Assembly: GCF_003011965.1 (NCBI RefSeq)
Contig: NZ_PXWG01000012.1
Location: 40,821-104,820 of the forward strand
From: Streptosporangium nondiastaticum
GTDB taxonomy: Bacteria > Actinomycetota > Actinomycetes > Streptomycetales > Streptomycetaceae
Length of the DNA: 64,000 nt
Direction: 5' to 3'
The translations under genes were made by a program, and so were the position numbers. Within the stretch, counting starts at the first letter, position 1. Every line of letters begins with the position of its first letter. This document shows, in pieces, positions 19,845 to 26,351 of this stretch. The notes beneath the pieces are model-generated. The model was not told the origin of the DNA and searched no databases. It saw only the letters and a program-made list of their open reading frames with translations.

Positions 19845-21272
19845 CTAGCCGGCCTGGAACGCCCCCGGGTGCGTCTGCTCGCGCACGGCGGCGTACTGCT
19901 GCCGCACCGCCTGCCCCACGGCGAGGTCCTCCCCGGGGTCGAACGCCTGACCGGCGGCCGCGGGCCACATGGGCGGCTCGTGGGGCGCCAGCCCCCCTTG
20001 CTGGACGCCCAGCGCCCAGGCGGCCTGCCGGGCCGCGCCCAGGGCCGCGTAGTCCGCGGGCTGCGGCACGACGACCTGCGTGCCGAACAGCGCCGGCGCG
20101 ATCACCTGCACGGCGGGCAGCTCCGCCGCGGGCCCCAGCAGGAACACCCGCCGCACCTGCACCCCGCGCGTGCGCAGCACGTCAAGGGCGTCCGTGAGCC
20201 CGCACAGCATGCCCTCGAACGCGGCCCGCGCCAGGTGCTCGCGCTTCATGCTCTCGCGCCGCAGCCCCGCGAGGGTGCCCGCCGTGTGCGGCAGGTGGGG
20301 GGTCCGCTCGCCCTCCAGGTACGGCAGCATCACGAGCCCGTACGAGCCGGGGGAGGACTGCAGGGCCAGCTCGGACAGGCCGGGCAGGTCCGTGCCCAGC
20401 AGCTCGGCCGTGCCGCGCAGCACCCGTACGGCGTTGAGGGTGTGCACCACGGGCAGGTGCATGCCGGTCGCGTCGGCGAGGGACGTGATCGTCCCGGTGT
20501 CGTCGACGAGCGCCTCGTGGTGCACGGCGAACACCGAGCCCGAGGCCCCGAGCGAGATCACCGCGTCGCCCGGCCCCACGCCCAGCCCGAAGGCGGCGGC
20601 CATGGTCTCGCCCGTGCCCGCGGAGATCAGCAGCCCTTCGGGGGTGTGCCCGGCGGGCTCGGCGGGCGCGAGCACGTCGGGGAGCACCGCCTGGCGGCCC
20701 AGGGCGAGTTCCACCAGGTCCGGCCGCCAGGAGCCGGTCGCGGCCGACCACAGGCCGGTGCCGGAGGCGTCGCCGCGGTCGGTCGTGCGCCGCAGCGGAC
20801 GGCCCAGGAGCTGCCACACGAGCCAGTCGTGGGGCTGCAGCAGGGCGGCGATGCGCTGGGCGGACTCGGGCTCGTTGCGGGCGAGCCAGCGCAGCTTGGC
20901 GACCATGTGGCCGGGCTGCGGCACGGAGCCGACGGCCTGCGCCCACGCGGCCCGGCCGCCGAGCGCGTCGGTCAGGTCGGCGGCGGAGGGCTGCATCCGC
21001 TTGTCGTTGCCGAGCATCGCGGGCCGTACGAGCACCCCGCCGGCGTCCAGCGCGAGCAGGCCGTTCTGCTGCGCGGACACCCCGATGGCCTGGACGCCCT
21101 CCAGGAGCCCGCCGGCGGCGGCCTCGCCCAGGGAGATCAGCCAGGCCTGGGGGTCGCCTTCGGTGTGCGGATGGGGGGCGTACCCCTGCCGGAGAACGGC
21201 ACCCGTGTCCGCATCGCAGACGACGATCCGTGTGCTCTCGGTGGAACTGTCCAAGCCCGCGACTATGCCCAT
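19845..21272 (-). CDS. xylB: FGGY-family carbohydrate kinase, xylulokinase-like
   Basis: 475 aa. The N-terminal FGGY motif (GLDSSTESTRIVVCDADTG), substrate contact region (AIGVSAQQNG, then MLGNDKR) and C-terminal ATP-binding part (ISLGASGSVFA; LLGPAAELPAVQ) fit xylulokinase-type kinases. It would phosphorylate D-xylulose or a related ketose in the cytoplasm. No xylose isomerase or transporter gene is adjacent, so the exact sugar is uncertain. ATG 21272 has no strong Shine-Dalgarno but a CATCAT-like hexamer lies a few bases upstream, suggesting a short or absent leader. It converges with hrdA. Confidence 0.87.
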   Translation of the reverse strand: MGIVAGLDSSTESTRIVVCDADTGAVLRQGYAPHPHTEGDPQAWLISLGEAAAGGLLEGVQAIGVSAQQNGLLALDAGGVLVRPAMLGNDKRMQPSAADLTDALGGRAAWAQAVGSVPQPGHMVAKLRWLARNEPESAQRIAALLQPHDWLVWQLLGRPLRRTTDRGDASGTGLWSAATGSWRPDLVELALGRQAVLPDVLAPAEPAGHTPEGLLISAGTGETMAAAFGLGVGPGDAVISLGASGSVFAVHHEALVDDTGTITSLADATGMHLPVVHTLNAVRVLRGTAELLGTDLPGLSELALQSSPGSYGLVMLPYLEGERTPHLPHTAGTLAGLRRESMKREHLARAAFEGMLCGLTDALDVLRTRGVQVRRVFLLGPAAELPAVQVIAPALFGTQVVVPQPADYAALGAARQAAWALGVQQGGLAPHEPPMWPAAAGQAFDPGEDLAVGQAVRQQYAAVREQTHPGAFQAG

Positions 21273-21291
21273 GCCGAGATGATGCCAAACC

Positions 21292-21314
21292 CCGGGGCAT
21301 GCTCCGTGCCCCGG
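21292..21314 (-). terminator. Hairpin downstream of the YtxH-like gene
   Basis: CCGGGGCA (21292-21299) pairs with TGCCCCGG (21307-21314), loop seven bases. It lies between two leftward genes and probably ends the YtxH-like transcript. Confidence 0.45.
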
Positions 21315-21404
21315 AGGGGTGTTAGCCCGTCGGCCGGCGCACCGGGTCAGGAGTGAACCGCCGGGACGGGTGTGACCGCGGCAGGGGCGGGCGGAACAGC
21401 CCGG

Positions 21405-21692
21405 TCAGGTGTTGCTGGTGCCCCAGTCGTCCTCGGCGTCCCGGCCCCGCTCGCGCAGGGACCGCACACGATCGGCCACGGACTCCGGCATCCGGTCGCT
21501 CGCCTTCGCCACGGCCCGGGAGGCCAGCGCCCGGCCGTTCTGCGCGGCGGACTCGACCGTGTTCCGGACGGCGGGGTTCTGCGCGATCTGCCGGGCCCCC
21601 TTGCGCAGCTGCTCGTAACGGTCCCGGCCGGCCCGCGCCCCCAGGACGTATCCGACGGCTGCTCCCAACATGAACGTCAGCCGGTAGCGCAT
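21405..21692 (-). CDS. YtxH-like small membrane-associated protein
   Basis: About 95 aa. It starts with a hydrophobic segment containing small-residue packing (MLGAAVGYVLGARAGRDRYEQL), followed by a helical, charged region (SRAVAKASDRMPESVADRV) and an acidic end. This is the layout of YtxH-domain and related stress-associated proteins of Gram-positive bacteria; no activity is known. ATG 21692 is favoured over the upstream GTG at 21725 because the hydrophobic segment then begins the protein and GGAG lies close by. Upstream on the opposite strand is the tRNA-Asn pair. Confidence 0.65.
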   Translation of the reverse strand: MRYRLTFMLGAAVGYVLGARAGRDRYEQLRKGARQIAQNPAVRNTVESAAQNGRALASRAVAKASDRMPESVADRVRSLRERGRDAEDDWGTSNT

Positions 21693-21885
21693 CCCGCTCC
21701 ACCCTTCCTCGGATCCCTCGGACACCGTCGTCGCACCGTGGTCGCCGCCTACCCGCCGGGTGCGAAGGTCACTCCCGGGGTACCGATTGGCGGAGCACCC
21801 CCCTGCTTGCGCTAATGTATGTCTCGCAGCGAGCGCCCGCCGCCCGGAAGACCGGTCGGAAGAGCATTCGAAGCAAACGCAGCAA

Positions 21886-21958
21886 TCCCCTGTAGCTCAA
21901 TTGGCAGAGCAGCCGGCTGTTAACCGGCAGGTTACTGGTTCGAGTCCAGTCGGGGGAG
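21886..21958 (+). tRNA. tRNA-Asn (GTT), copy 1
   Basis: A 73-base cloverleaf: acceptor stem TCCCCTG with CGGGGGA, D-arm AGCTCAATTGGCAGAGC, anticodon loop CTGTTAA (anticodon GTT), T-arm CTGGTTCGAGTCCAG, discriminator G at 21958. CCA is not encoded. A TAATGT hexamer at 21813-21818 is a candidate -10. Only five bases separate it from copy 2, so the two are surely co-transcribed. Confidence 0.97.
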
Positions 21959-21963
21959 CGCGA

Positions 21964-22036
21964 TCCTCTGTAGCTCAATTGGCAGAGCAGCCGGCTGTTA
22001 ACCGGCAGGTTACTGGTTCGAGTCCAGTCGGAGGAG
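21964..22036 (+). tRNA. tRNA-Asn (GTT), copy 2
   Basis: The body is identical to copy 1 from the D-arm through the T-arm. The acceptor stem differs by one compensated pair (TCCTCTG with CGGAGGA), so a C-G pair has become T-A with pairing kept. Discriminator G at 22036; no encoded CCA. It is followed 11 bases later by a strong terminator. Confidence 0.97.
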
Positions 22037-22046
22037 CAAACGATCG

Positions 22047-22070
22047 AGGACCCCTTCGGGGGTCCTTTTT
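22047..22070 (+). terminator. Intrinsic terminator of the tRNA-Asn operon
   Basis: An 8-bp perfect stem (22047-22054 with 22059-22066), a UUCG tetraloop and a run of five Ts. This is one of the few canonical U-tract terminators in the window. Confidence 0.92.
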
Positions 22071-22227
22071 CGTGTCCGGAAGTGCTTCCGGAGGGAACCG
22101 TCCCGCCGTGATCGAAGTCCTCATGGTCAGGTAGGTCACGCAATACGCCCCCTCAGGGGCAGCAGATCGTATGAGCGGCTATGCTGCGGCAGACGGCGCG
22201 CACAGATGTGCGCGACGCGCCGTGAAC

Positions 22228-22301
22228 GGGGCGGTAGCTCAGCCGGTTAGAGCAGCGGACTCATAATCCGTCGGCCGTGGGTTCGAGTCCCACCCGCCCC
22301 A
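22228..22301 (+). tRNA. tRNA-Met (CAT)
   Basis: A 74-base cloverleaf: acceptor GGGGCGG with CCGCCCC, D-arm AGCTCAGCCGGTTAGAGC, anticodon loop CTCATAA (CAT), T-arm GTGGGTTCGAGTCCCAC, discriminator A. The 5' end pairs normally, so it is not the initiator type. CAT could also be a lysidine-modified Ile2 tRNA, but the body looks like elongator tRNA-Met. The CCA end is not fully encoded. The 254 bases to trxA hold no gene. Confidence 0.9.
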
Positions 22302-22471
22302 CCTACGCGATGTCGCTGCAGAAACGATGCGACCTGCGTCTTCGAAGCCCCGCCCGGCCCGGCTCCCGCCCGGCCCCGCGGGGCTTCGCGCCGTACGGGC
22401 CCGGCACCGCACGTCTTCGGCCACCTCCTGCCACGCGGACCGTCTGCCCCGTCCCCGCGCGGGTATGCGGC

Positions 22472-22497
22472 GGAATACGGCCCGGCGTCATCCTGTT
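22472..22497 (+). promoter_or_regulatory. Predicted SigR-type promoter of the thioredoxin gene
   Basis: GGAAT at 22472-22476 and GTT at 22495-22497 are separated by exactly 18 bases, matching the streptomycete SigR consensus GGAAT-N18-GTT. The thioredoxin start lies about 55 bases downstream. SigR controls the thiol-oxidative-stress regulon, including thioredoxin genes, so position and function agree. Confidence 0.75.
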
Positions 22498-22555
22498 GGC
22501 GCTGCTGGGCCGGTCGACGGTCACCCGACGCCACAGCGGAAGCAGGTAGCGACGC

Positions 22556-22972
22556 ATGAGCAGCAGCACGGTGGAGCTCACCAAGGACAACTTCGACGAG
22601 ATCGTCTCCGGCAGCGGATTCGTGCTCATCGACTTCTGGGCGTCGTGGTGCGGCCCCTGCCGGCAGTTCGCCCCGGTGTACGAGGGGGCCGCCGAGCGCC
22701 ACGGCGACCTGGTCTTCGCCAAGGTCGACACCGAGGCCCAGCCCGAGCTGGCGGCGGCCTTCGACATCCGGTCGATCCCGACGCTGATGATCGTGCGGGA
22801 CAACATCGCGGTGTTCGCACAGCCGGGCGCCCTCCCGGAGGCCGCCCTGGAGGACGTCATCCGCCAGGCCCGCGCGCTCGACATGGACGAGGTGCGCGCC
22901 TCCGTCGCCGAGGAGCAGGCGAAGGCCGGGCAGCCGGCGGCGCAGGGCGAGGGGCAGCCCTCCGGTGAGTGA
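22556..22972 (+). CDS. trxA: Thioredoxin
   Basis: 138 aa. The N-terminal 105 residues are a thioredoxin fold with the redox motif WCGPC (in DFWASWCGPCRQFAPVYEG) and the cis-Pro segment RSIPTLMI. A charged/Gln-rich tail of about 30 residues (EEQAKAGQPAAQGEG) is extra compared with a minimal thioredoxin. It reduces disulfides in the cytoplasm and would be recharged by thioredoxin reductase, which is not in the window. The SigR-like promoter upstream suggests induction by thiol oxidation. Its stop overlaps the start of the phosphatase gene by eight bases. Confidence 0.93.
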   Translation: MSSSTVELTKDNFDEIVSGSGFVLIDFWASWCGPCRQFAPVYEGAAERHGDLVFAKVDTEAQPELAAAFDIRSIPTLMIVRDNIAVFAQPGALPEAALEDVIRQARALDMDEVRASVAEEQAKAGQPAAQGEGQPSGE

Positions 22973-23561
22973 GCTGCTGCTGATCCGGCACGGCGAGACG
23001 GAGTGGAGCCGCGACGGCCGCCACACCGGCTTCACGGACGTGGCCCTGACCGACCGCGGCGAGCGGCAGGCGGAGGCCCTGCGCCCGCTGCTCGCCGCCG
23101 ACCCGCCCGCGAAGGTCCTGGTGAGCCCCATGAAGCGGGCCCTGCGGACGGCCGAGCTCGCCGGGCTGGAGGGCGCCGAGACCGACCCGGACCTCCACGA
23201 GTGGGACTACGGCGGCTACGAGGGCGTCACCACCGAGGAGATCCACCGCACCCGCCCCGGCTGGTACCTGTGGGACGACGGCGTCGTCCCCGGGCCGCCG
23301 GAGCACCCGGGCGAGACGCCCGAGCAGGTCGGGGCGCGCGCCGACCGGGTGCTGGCCCGCGTCGTCCCCCTGCTGGAGGCCGGCGGCGGGGACGTGGCGC
23401 TCGTGGCGCACGGGCACTTCCTGCGCGTCCTGACGGCCCGCAGGCTCGGCCTGCCGCCCGCCGCGGGCGCGCTCTTCCGGCTCGACACCGCGACGGTCAG
23501 CAGGATCGGCACCGAGCACGGGCGCCCCGCGCTCGTGGCCTGGAACGTGCGGCCGGCGTGA
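22965..23561 (+). CDS. Histidine phosphatase (phosphoglycerate mutase-like) family protein
   Basis: 198 aa. The catalytic RHG motif is near the N-terminus (LLLIRHGETEWS) and the second His is in LVAHGHFLRVL. The short length and lack of a mutase insertion suggest a phosphatase acting on a small phosphorylated metabolite, not a glycolytic mutase. The GTG at 22965 overlaps the thioredoxin stop by eight bases, so the genes are co-transcribed and translationally coupled. Substrate unknown. Confidence 0.9.
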   Translation: MSELLLIRHGETEWSRDGRHTGFTDVALTDRGERQAEALRPLLAADPPAKVLVSPMKRALRTAELAGLEGAETDPDLHEWDYGGYEGVTTEEIHRTRPGWYLWDDGVVPGPPEHPGETPEQVGARADRVLARVVPLLEAGGGDVALVAHGHFLRVLTARRLGLPPAAGALFRLDTATVSRIGTEHGRPALVAWNVRPA

Positions 23562-23668
23562 TCCGGGCCGGCTCTCTTCACCGTGCCGGGCGCAGCACGG
23601 CCCCGTGCGCGCGGCGAGCCCCTAAGCTGTGATCTCCGAAACCGAGCAGTGACCTGGAGGACGATCCC

Positions 23669-24094
23669 GTGGCCACCACCCGCACCGCGCACACCGTCTG
23701 GGAAGGCGAGCTGCTCAAGGGCAGCGGCACCGTCACCTTCGACTCGTCCGGCATCGGCTCGCAGCCGGTGTCGTGGCCGTCGCGCGCCGAGCAGGCCAAT
23801 GGCAGGACGAGCCCGGAGGAGCTGATCGCGGCCGCGCACTCCAGCTGCTTCTCCATGGCCCTCTCGCACGGCCTGACGGGCGCCGGCAACCCGCCCACCC
23901 GCCTGGAGACCAAGGCCGACGTCACGTTCCAGCCGGGCGAGGGCATCACCGGCATCCACCTCACTGTCCGCGGCGAGGTGCCGGGCCTGGACGCGGACGG
24001 CTTCCAGGCCGCCGCCGAGGACGCCAAGAAGAACTGCCCCGTCAGCCAGGCCCTCACCGGGACGACGATCACGCTGTCGGCCGAGCTGGCCTGA
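23669..24094 (+). CDS. OsmC-family peroxiredoxin
   Basis: 141 aa, the usual OsmC length. The two redox cysteines are visible: SSCFSMALS (about residue 60) and KNCPVSQAL (about residue 125). These thiol peroxidases reduce organic hydroperoxides in the cytoplasm as homodimers. GTG 23669 follows CTGGAGG by a spacer of 8-9 bases. A TAAGCT hexamer about 45 bases upstream could be its -10. It stands beside the thioredoxin gene, which could supply reducing power. Confidence 0.92.
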   Translation: MATTRTAHTVWEGELLKGSGTVTFDSSGIGSQPVSWPSRAEQANGRTSPEELIAAAHSSCFSMALSHGLTGAGNPPTRLETKADVTFQPGEGITGIHLTVRGEVPGLDADGFQAAAEDAKKNCPVSQALTGTTITLSAELA

Positions 24095-24127
24095 CCCCCG
24101 TCCCCTTCGCGCTGCGCGGCCCCGGCG

Positions 24128-24709
24128 TCACGGCGTCAGGGCCGCGTAGACGATGAGGTTCTTCGCCGGGTGCCCGTTCGCGTCCGGGCCGCCCGCACAG
24201 GTGACCAGCCGCAGCACCCGCTCCTTCGTCGGCCCGTAGACCTTCCGCGTGGGGAAGGCGGACTCGTCGGCCGTCTCCTTGCCGGTGACGGAGAAGCGCA
24301 GCAGCGTGCCGTCCCCGCGCCGGACGTCGACGGCCGCCCCCTCGTCCACCTTCTCCAGGTCGCGGAAGACGGCCCTGCCCCCGCGGGTGTCGTCGTGGCC
24401 GATGACGACGGCGGCGCCGGGCTCGCCGGGCACGGCCCCGCCCGTGTACCAGCCGGCCGTCATGCCCTTCTCCGGCGGCGGGACCTGCACGGTGCCGTCG
24501 CCGTTCCTGCCGAGGCGCAGCAGCGCGCTGTCCACGCCGATGGAGGGGATCGAGAGGCGGGCCGGCTCCTCGGGCGAGGCCGGGGTGCCGCTGGCCGCCG
24601 TGCTGCCGGCCGTGCCGGACGAGCAGGCGGTGAGCAGGGCGGCGGTGAGCGCGGCGGGCAGGATCAGGGCCGCCATGAGGGCGGGTGCGGAAGGGTGCCT
24701 GCGGGGCAT
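24128..24709 (-). CDS. Class E/F sortase-like protein with lipobox
   Basis: 193 aa. The N-terminus is a signal sequence ending in LTAC, a possible lipobox, where many class F sortases have a plain membrane anchor. The sortase domain shows the catalytic His (VVIGHDDTRGG) and Cys (LRLVTCAGG). The position where class F enzymes usually have Tyr-Arg-Asp-Asn reads PAKNLIVYA, so the usual catalytic Arg is not evident. It may be active with another basic residue, or degenerate. No sortase substrate with an LPXTG-type motif is adjacent. It converges with OsmC. Confidence 0.8.
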   Translation of the reverse strand: MPRRHPSAPALMAALILPAALTAALLTACSSGTAGSTAASGTPASPEEPARLSIPSIGVDSALLRLGRNGDGTVQVPPPEKGMTAGWYTGGAVPGEPGAAVVIGHDDTRGGRAVFRDLEKVDEGAAVDVRRGDGTLLRFSVTGKETADESAFPTRKVYGPTKERVLRLVTCAGGPDANGHPAKNLIVYAALTP

Positions 24710-24864
24710 GGGCTGTCCGTCCGGTGTGGGGGATCCGGTCGTGGTACCCGTTCACGCTAGGGAACGGCCGCCGCCCGCCGCCTCGGGTGAACGGCCAGTT
24801 CTGCCTCCCCCCAAAGGATGAGGACCGTTCGGGTTTGAACCACTGCCGCGCACAGACCGTCCGC

Positions 24865-25548
24865 CTACACGAACCGCTGCAGAAGCCCCCACGTGAACTC
24901 GACCACGTGCTCTCCCCGCTTCCCGGCGGCGTCCGGCGCGGTGAACGCGAGCCGCCAGCGGGTGGGGGCCGTGCCCTCCAGGGGCCGGGCGGGGGCGAAG
25001 GCGCGCGCCACCTCGTCCACCGTGCACGACCAGGGCCGCAGATCCTCCACCGTGCGCAGCTCGGGGCCGGGCGCGCCGGGCGCGCGGACCAGCCACTCGT
25101 TCCACACGGCCCCGCCGGGCGCCGCCAGCACCTCGAACCGCAGGTCCGGCCAGAGCGGCAGCCGCCATATCGACGCCTCGAAGGCCAGGTCGCCGATGCG
25201 GCGCTCGCCGGTGGCGTCGGGCGGGCCGAGCACCGAGCGGTAGCGCGGCCCCGCCCCGCGCCGCCCCGGCGCCCGCAGCATGGCCTGCCAGCGCCGGTTG
25301 GCCTCCCGCATCTCCGCCTTGCCGACGCCGAGCTCGCGCAGGGCGTCCTCGACGAGACCGGGCTGGTGGTCGGCCATCCGCCGCAGCAGGACGAGCTGGA
25401 AGCCGAGCGGGCCGAAGGCGCCACCGGGGCCTGAGGCGCCGGACGAGCCGGTGGCGCCGGATGAGCTTGAGGCGCCGTACGAGCCTGAGGCGCCGGACGA
25501 AGGGGCGGGCTCGGGTGCGGAGTCGCGCGCTGGGTTCATGGGGGCCAT
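24865..25548 (-). CDS. Hypothetical protein with Ser/Gly-rich repeat N-terminus
   Basis: 227 aa, family not recognised. Residues about 15-45 are a low-complexity Ser/Gly/Ala region encoded by four 18-bp repeats. The remainder looks like a globular domain with patterns such as FQLVLLRRMADHQPG, FEASIWRLPLWPDLRFEVL and TRWRLAFTAPDAAG. Codon use is typical. There is no signal peptide or membrane segment. ATG 25548 lacks a clear Shine-Dalgarno sequence; a second ATG at 25539 is possible. It is divergent from the ABC ATPase gene. Confidence 0.6.
   Translation of the reverse strand: MAPMNPARDSAPEPAPSSGASGSYGASSSSGATGSSGASGPGGAFGPLGFQLVLLRRMADHQPGLVEDALRELGVGKAEMREANRRWQAMLRAPGRRGAGPRYRSVLGPPDATGERRIGDLAFEASIWRLPLWPDLRFEVLAAPGGAVWNEWLVRAPGAPGPELRTVEDLRPWSCTVDEVARAFAPARPLEGTAPTRWRLAFTAPDAAGKRGEHVVEFTWGLLQRFV
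25433..25504. repeat. Four 18-bp tandem repeats inside the hypothetical gene
   Basis: Copies at 25433-25450, 25451-25468, 25469-25486 and 25487-25504 share GRGGCGCCGKAYGAG. Being a multiple of three they keep frame and encode six-residue Ser-Ser-Gly-Ala-type units on the minus strand, a likely length-variable linker. Confidence 0.8.
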
Positions 25549-25634
25549 CGTCGCGCACGGGAGGCGGGCGCCGCCGGGCCTCGCCCGTTCACTAGGGTCT
25601 GGCTAGCGATCACCCGCGTACGGAGGCTCTCATC

Positions 25635-26351
25635 ATGACCGGCTCGACGGCGCAGCAAGGCGCCCCCGCCCCGCTGCTGCGGCTGCGCGGGGTCAGCCGC
25701 ACCTACGGGGAGCGGAAGGCGCTGCTCCCGCTCGACCTGGACCTGGAACCCGGCACCTGCACCGCCCTCTTCGGGCACAACGGCTCCGGCAAGTCCACGC
25801 TGCTGCGCATCGCGTGCGGCCGGGACGAGCCGACGAGCGGCACCGCGCGGTTCGCGGGCCGCAAGATCTCGGAGGACGATCCGGAGGTGCGGGCCCGGGT
25901 CGCGGTCGTCGGCGACACCGTCGCGACCTACCCGGACCTGACCGTGCGCGAGCACCTCGAACTCGTCACCGTCGCCCACGCCGTGGAGGACGCCGACGCC
26001 TGGATCGACGAGGTGCTCGCCGACCGCCGGCTGTCCGGCCACGCGCAGGCGCTGCCCGGCTCCCTCTCCTCCGGCCAGCTCCAGTCCCTGCTGCTGGCCG
26101 CCGCCCTCGTCCGCCCCCGCGACCTGCTCGTCCTCGACGAGCCCGAGCAGCGGCTCGACCCGGACGCCCGGGTCCGCCTCGCGGAGCTGCTGAACGGCGA
26201 GAAGCGCGACGGCGTCGCCGTCCTGCTGGCGACGCACCAGCCCGAGCTCGCGGAGACCGTCGCCGACCGGATGATCGCCCTGGAGGACGGCCGGGTGATC
26301 GCCGAGGGCCCGCCGGCGGAGGTCCTGGCCGAGCTGGGGCTGCGCGGATGA
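25635..26351 (+). CDS. ABC transporter ATP-binding protein
   Basis: 238 aa. Walker A is GHNGSGKST (about residue 40), the signature is LSSGQLQ, Walker B is LLVLDEPEQ, and the switch His is in LLATHQPEL. This is an exporter-type single ATPase that pairs with the permease encoded immediately downstream (ATGA overlap). ATG 25635 is preceded by GGAGG at a suitable distance. The cargo is unknown; self-resistance or lipid export are possibilities with no direct evidence. Confidence 0.93.
   Translation: MTGSTAQQGAPAPLLRLRGVSRTYGERKALLPLDLDLEPGTCTALFGHNGSGKSTLLRIACGRDEPTSGTARFAGRKISEDDPEVRARVAVVGDTVATYPDLTVREHLELVTVAHAVEDADAWIDEVLADRRLSGHAQALPGSLSSGQLQSLLLAAALVRPRDLLVLDEPEQRLDPDARVRLAELLNGEKRDGVAVLLATHQPELAETVADRMIALEDGRVIAEGPPAEVLAELGLRG

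Noticed and set aside
21760..22143. Short ORFs over the tRNA-Asn pair
   Set aside because: They are translations of the tRNA genes themselves; the repeated peptide reflects the tRNA duplication.
22228..22301. tRNA-Ile2 (lysidine CAT)
   Set aside because: Possible from the anticodon, but the body and stems look like elongator tRNA-Met; this cannot be settled without a modification-enzyme-based classifier.
25433..25504. CRISPR-like array
   Set aside because: The 18-bp repeats are directly adjacent with no spacers and are in frame within a coding region.
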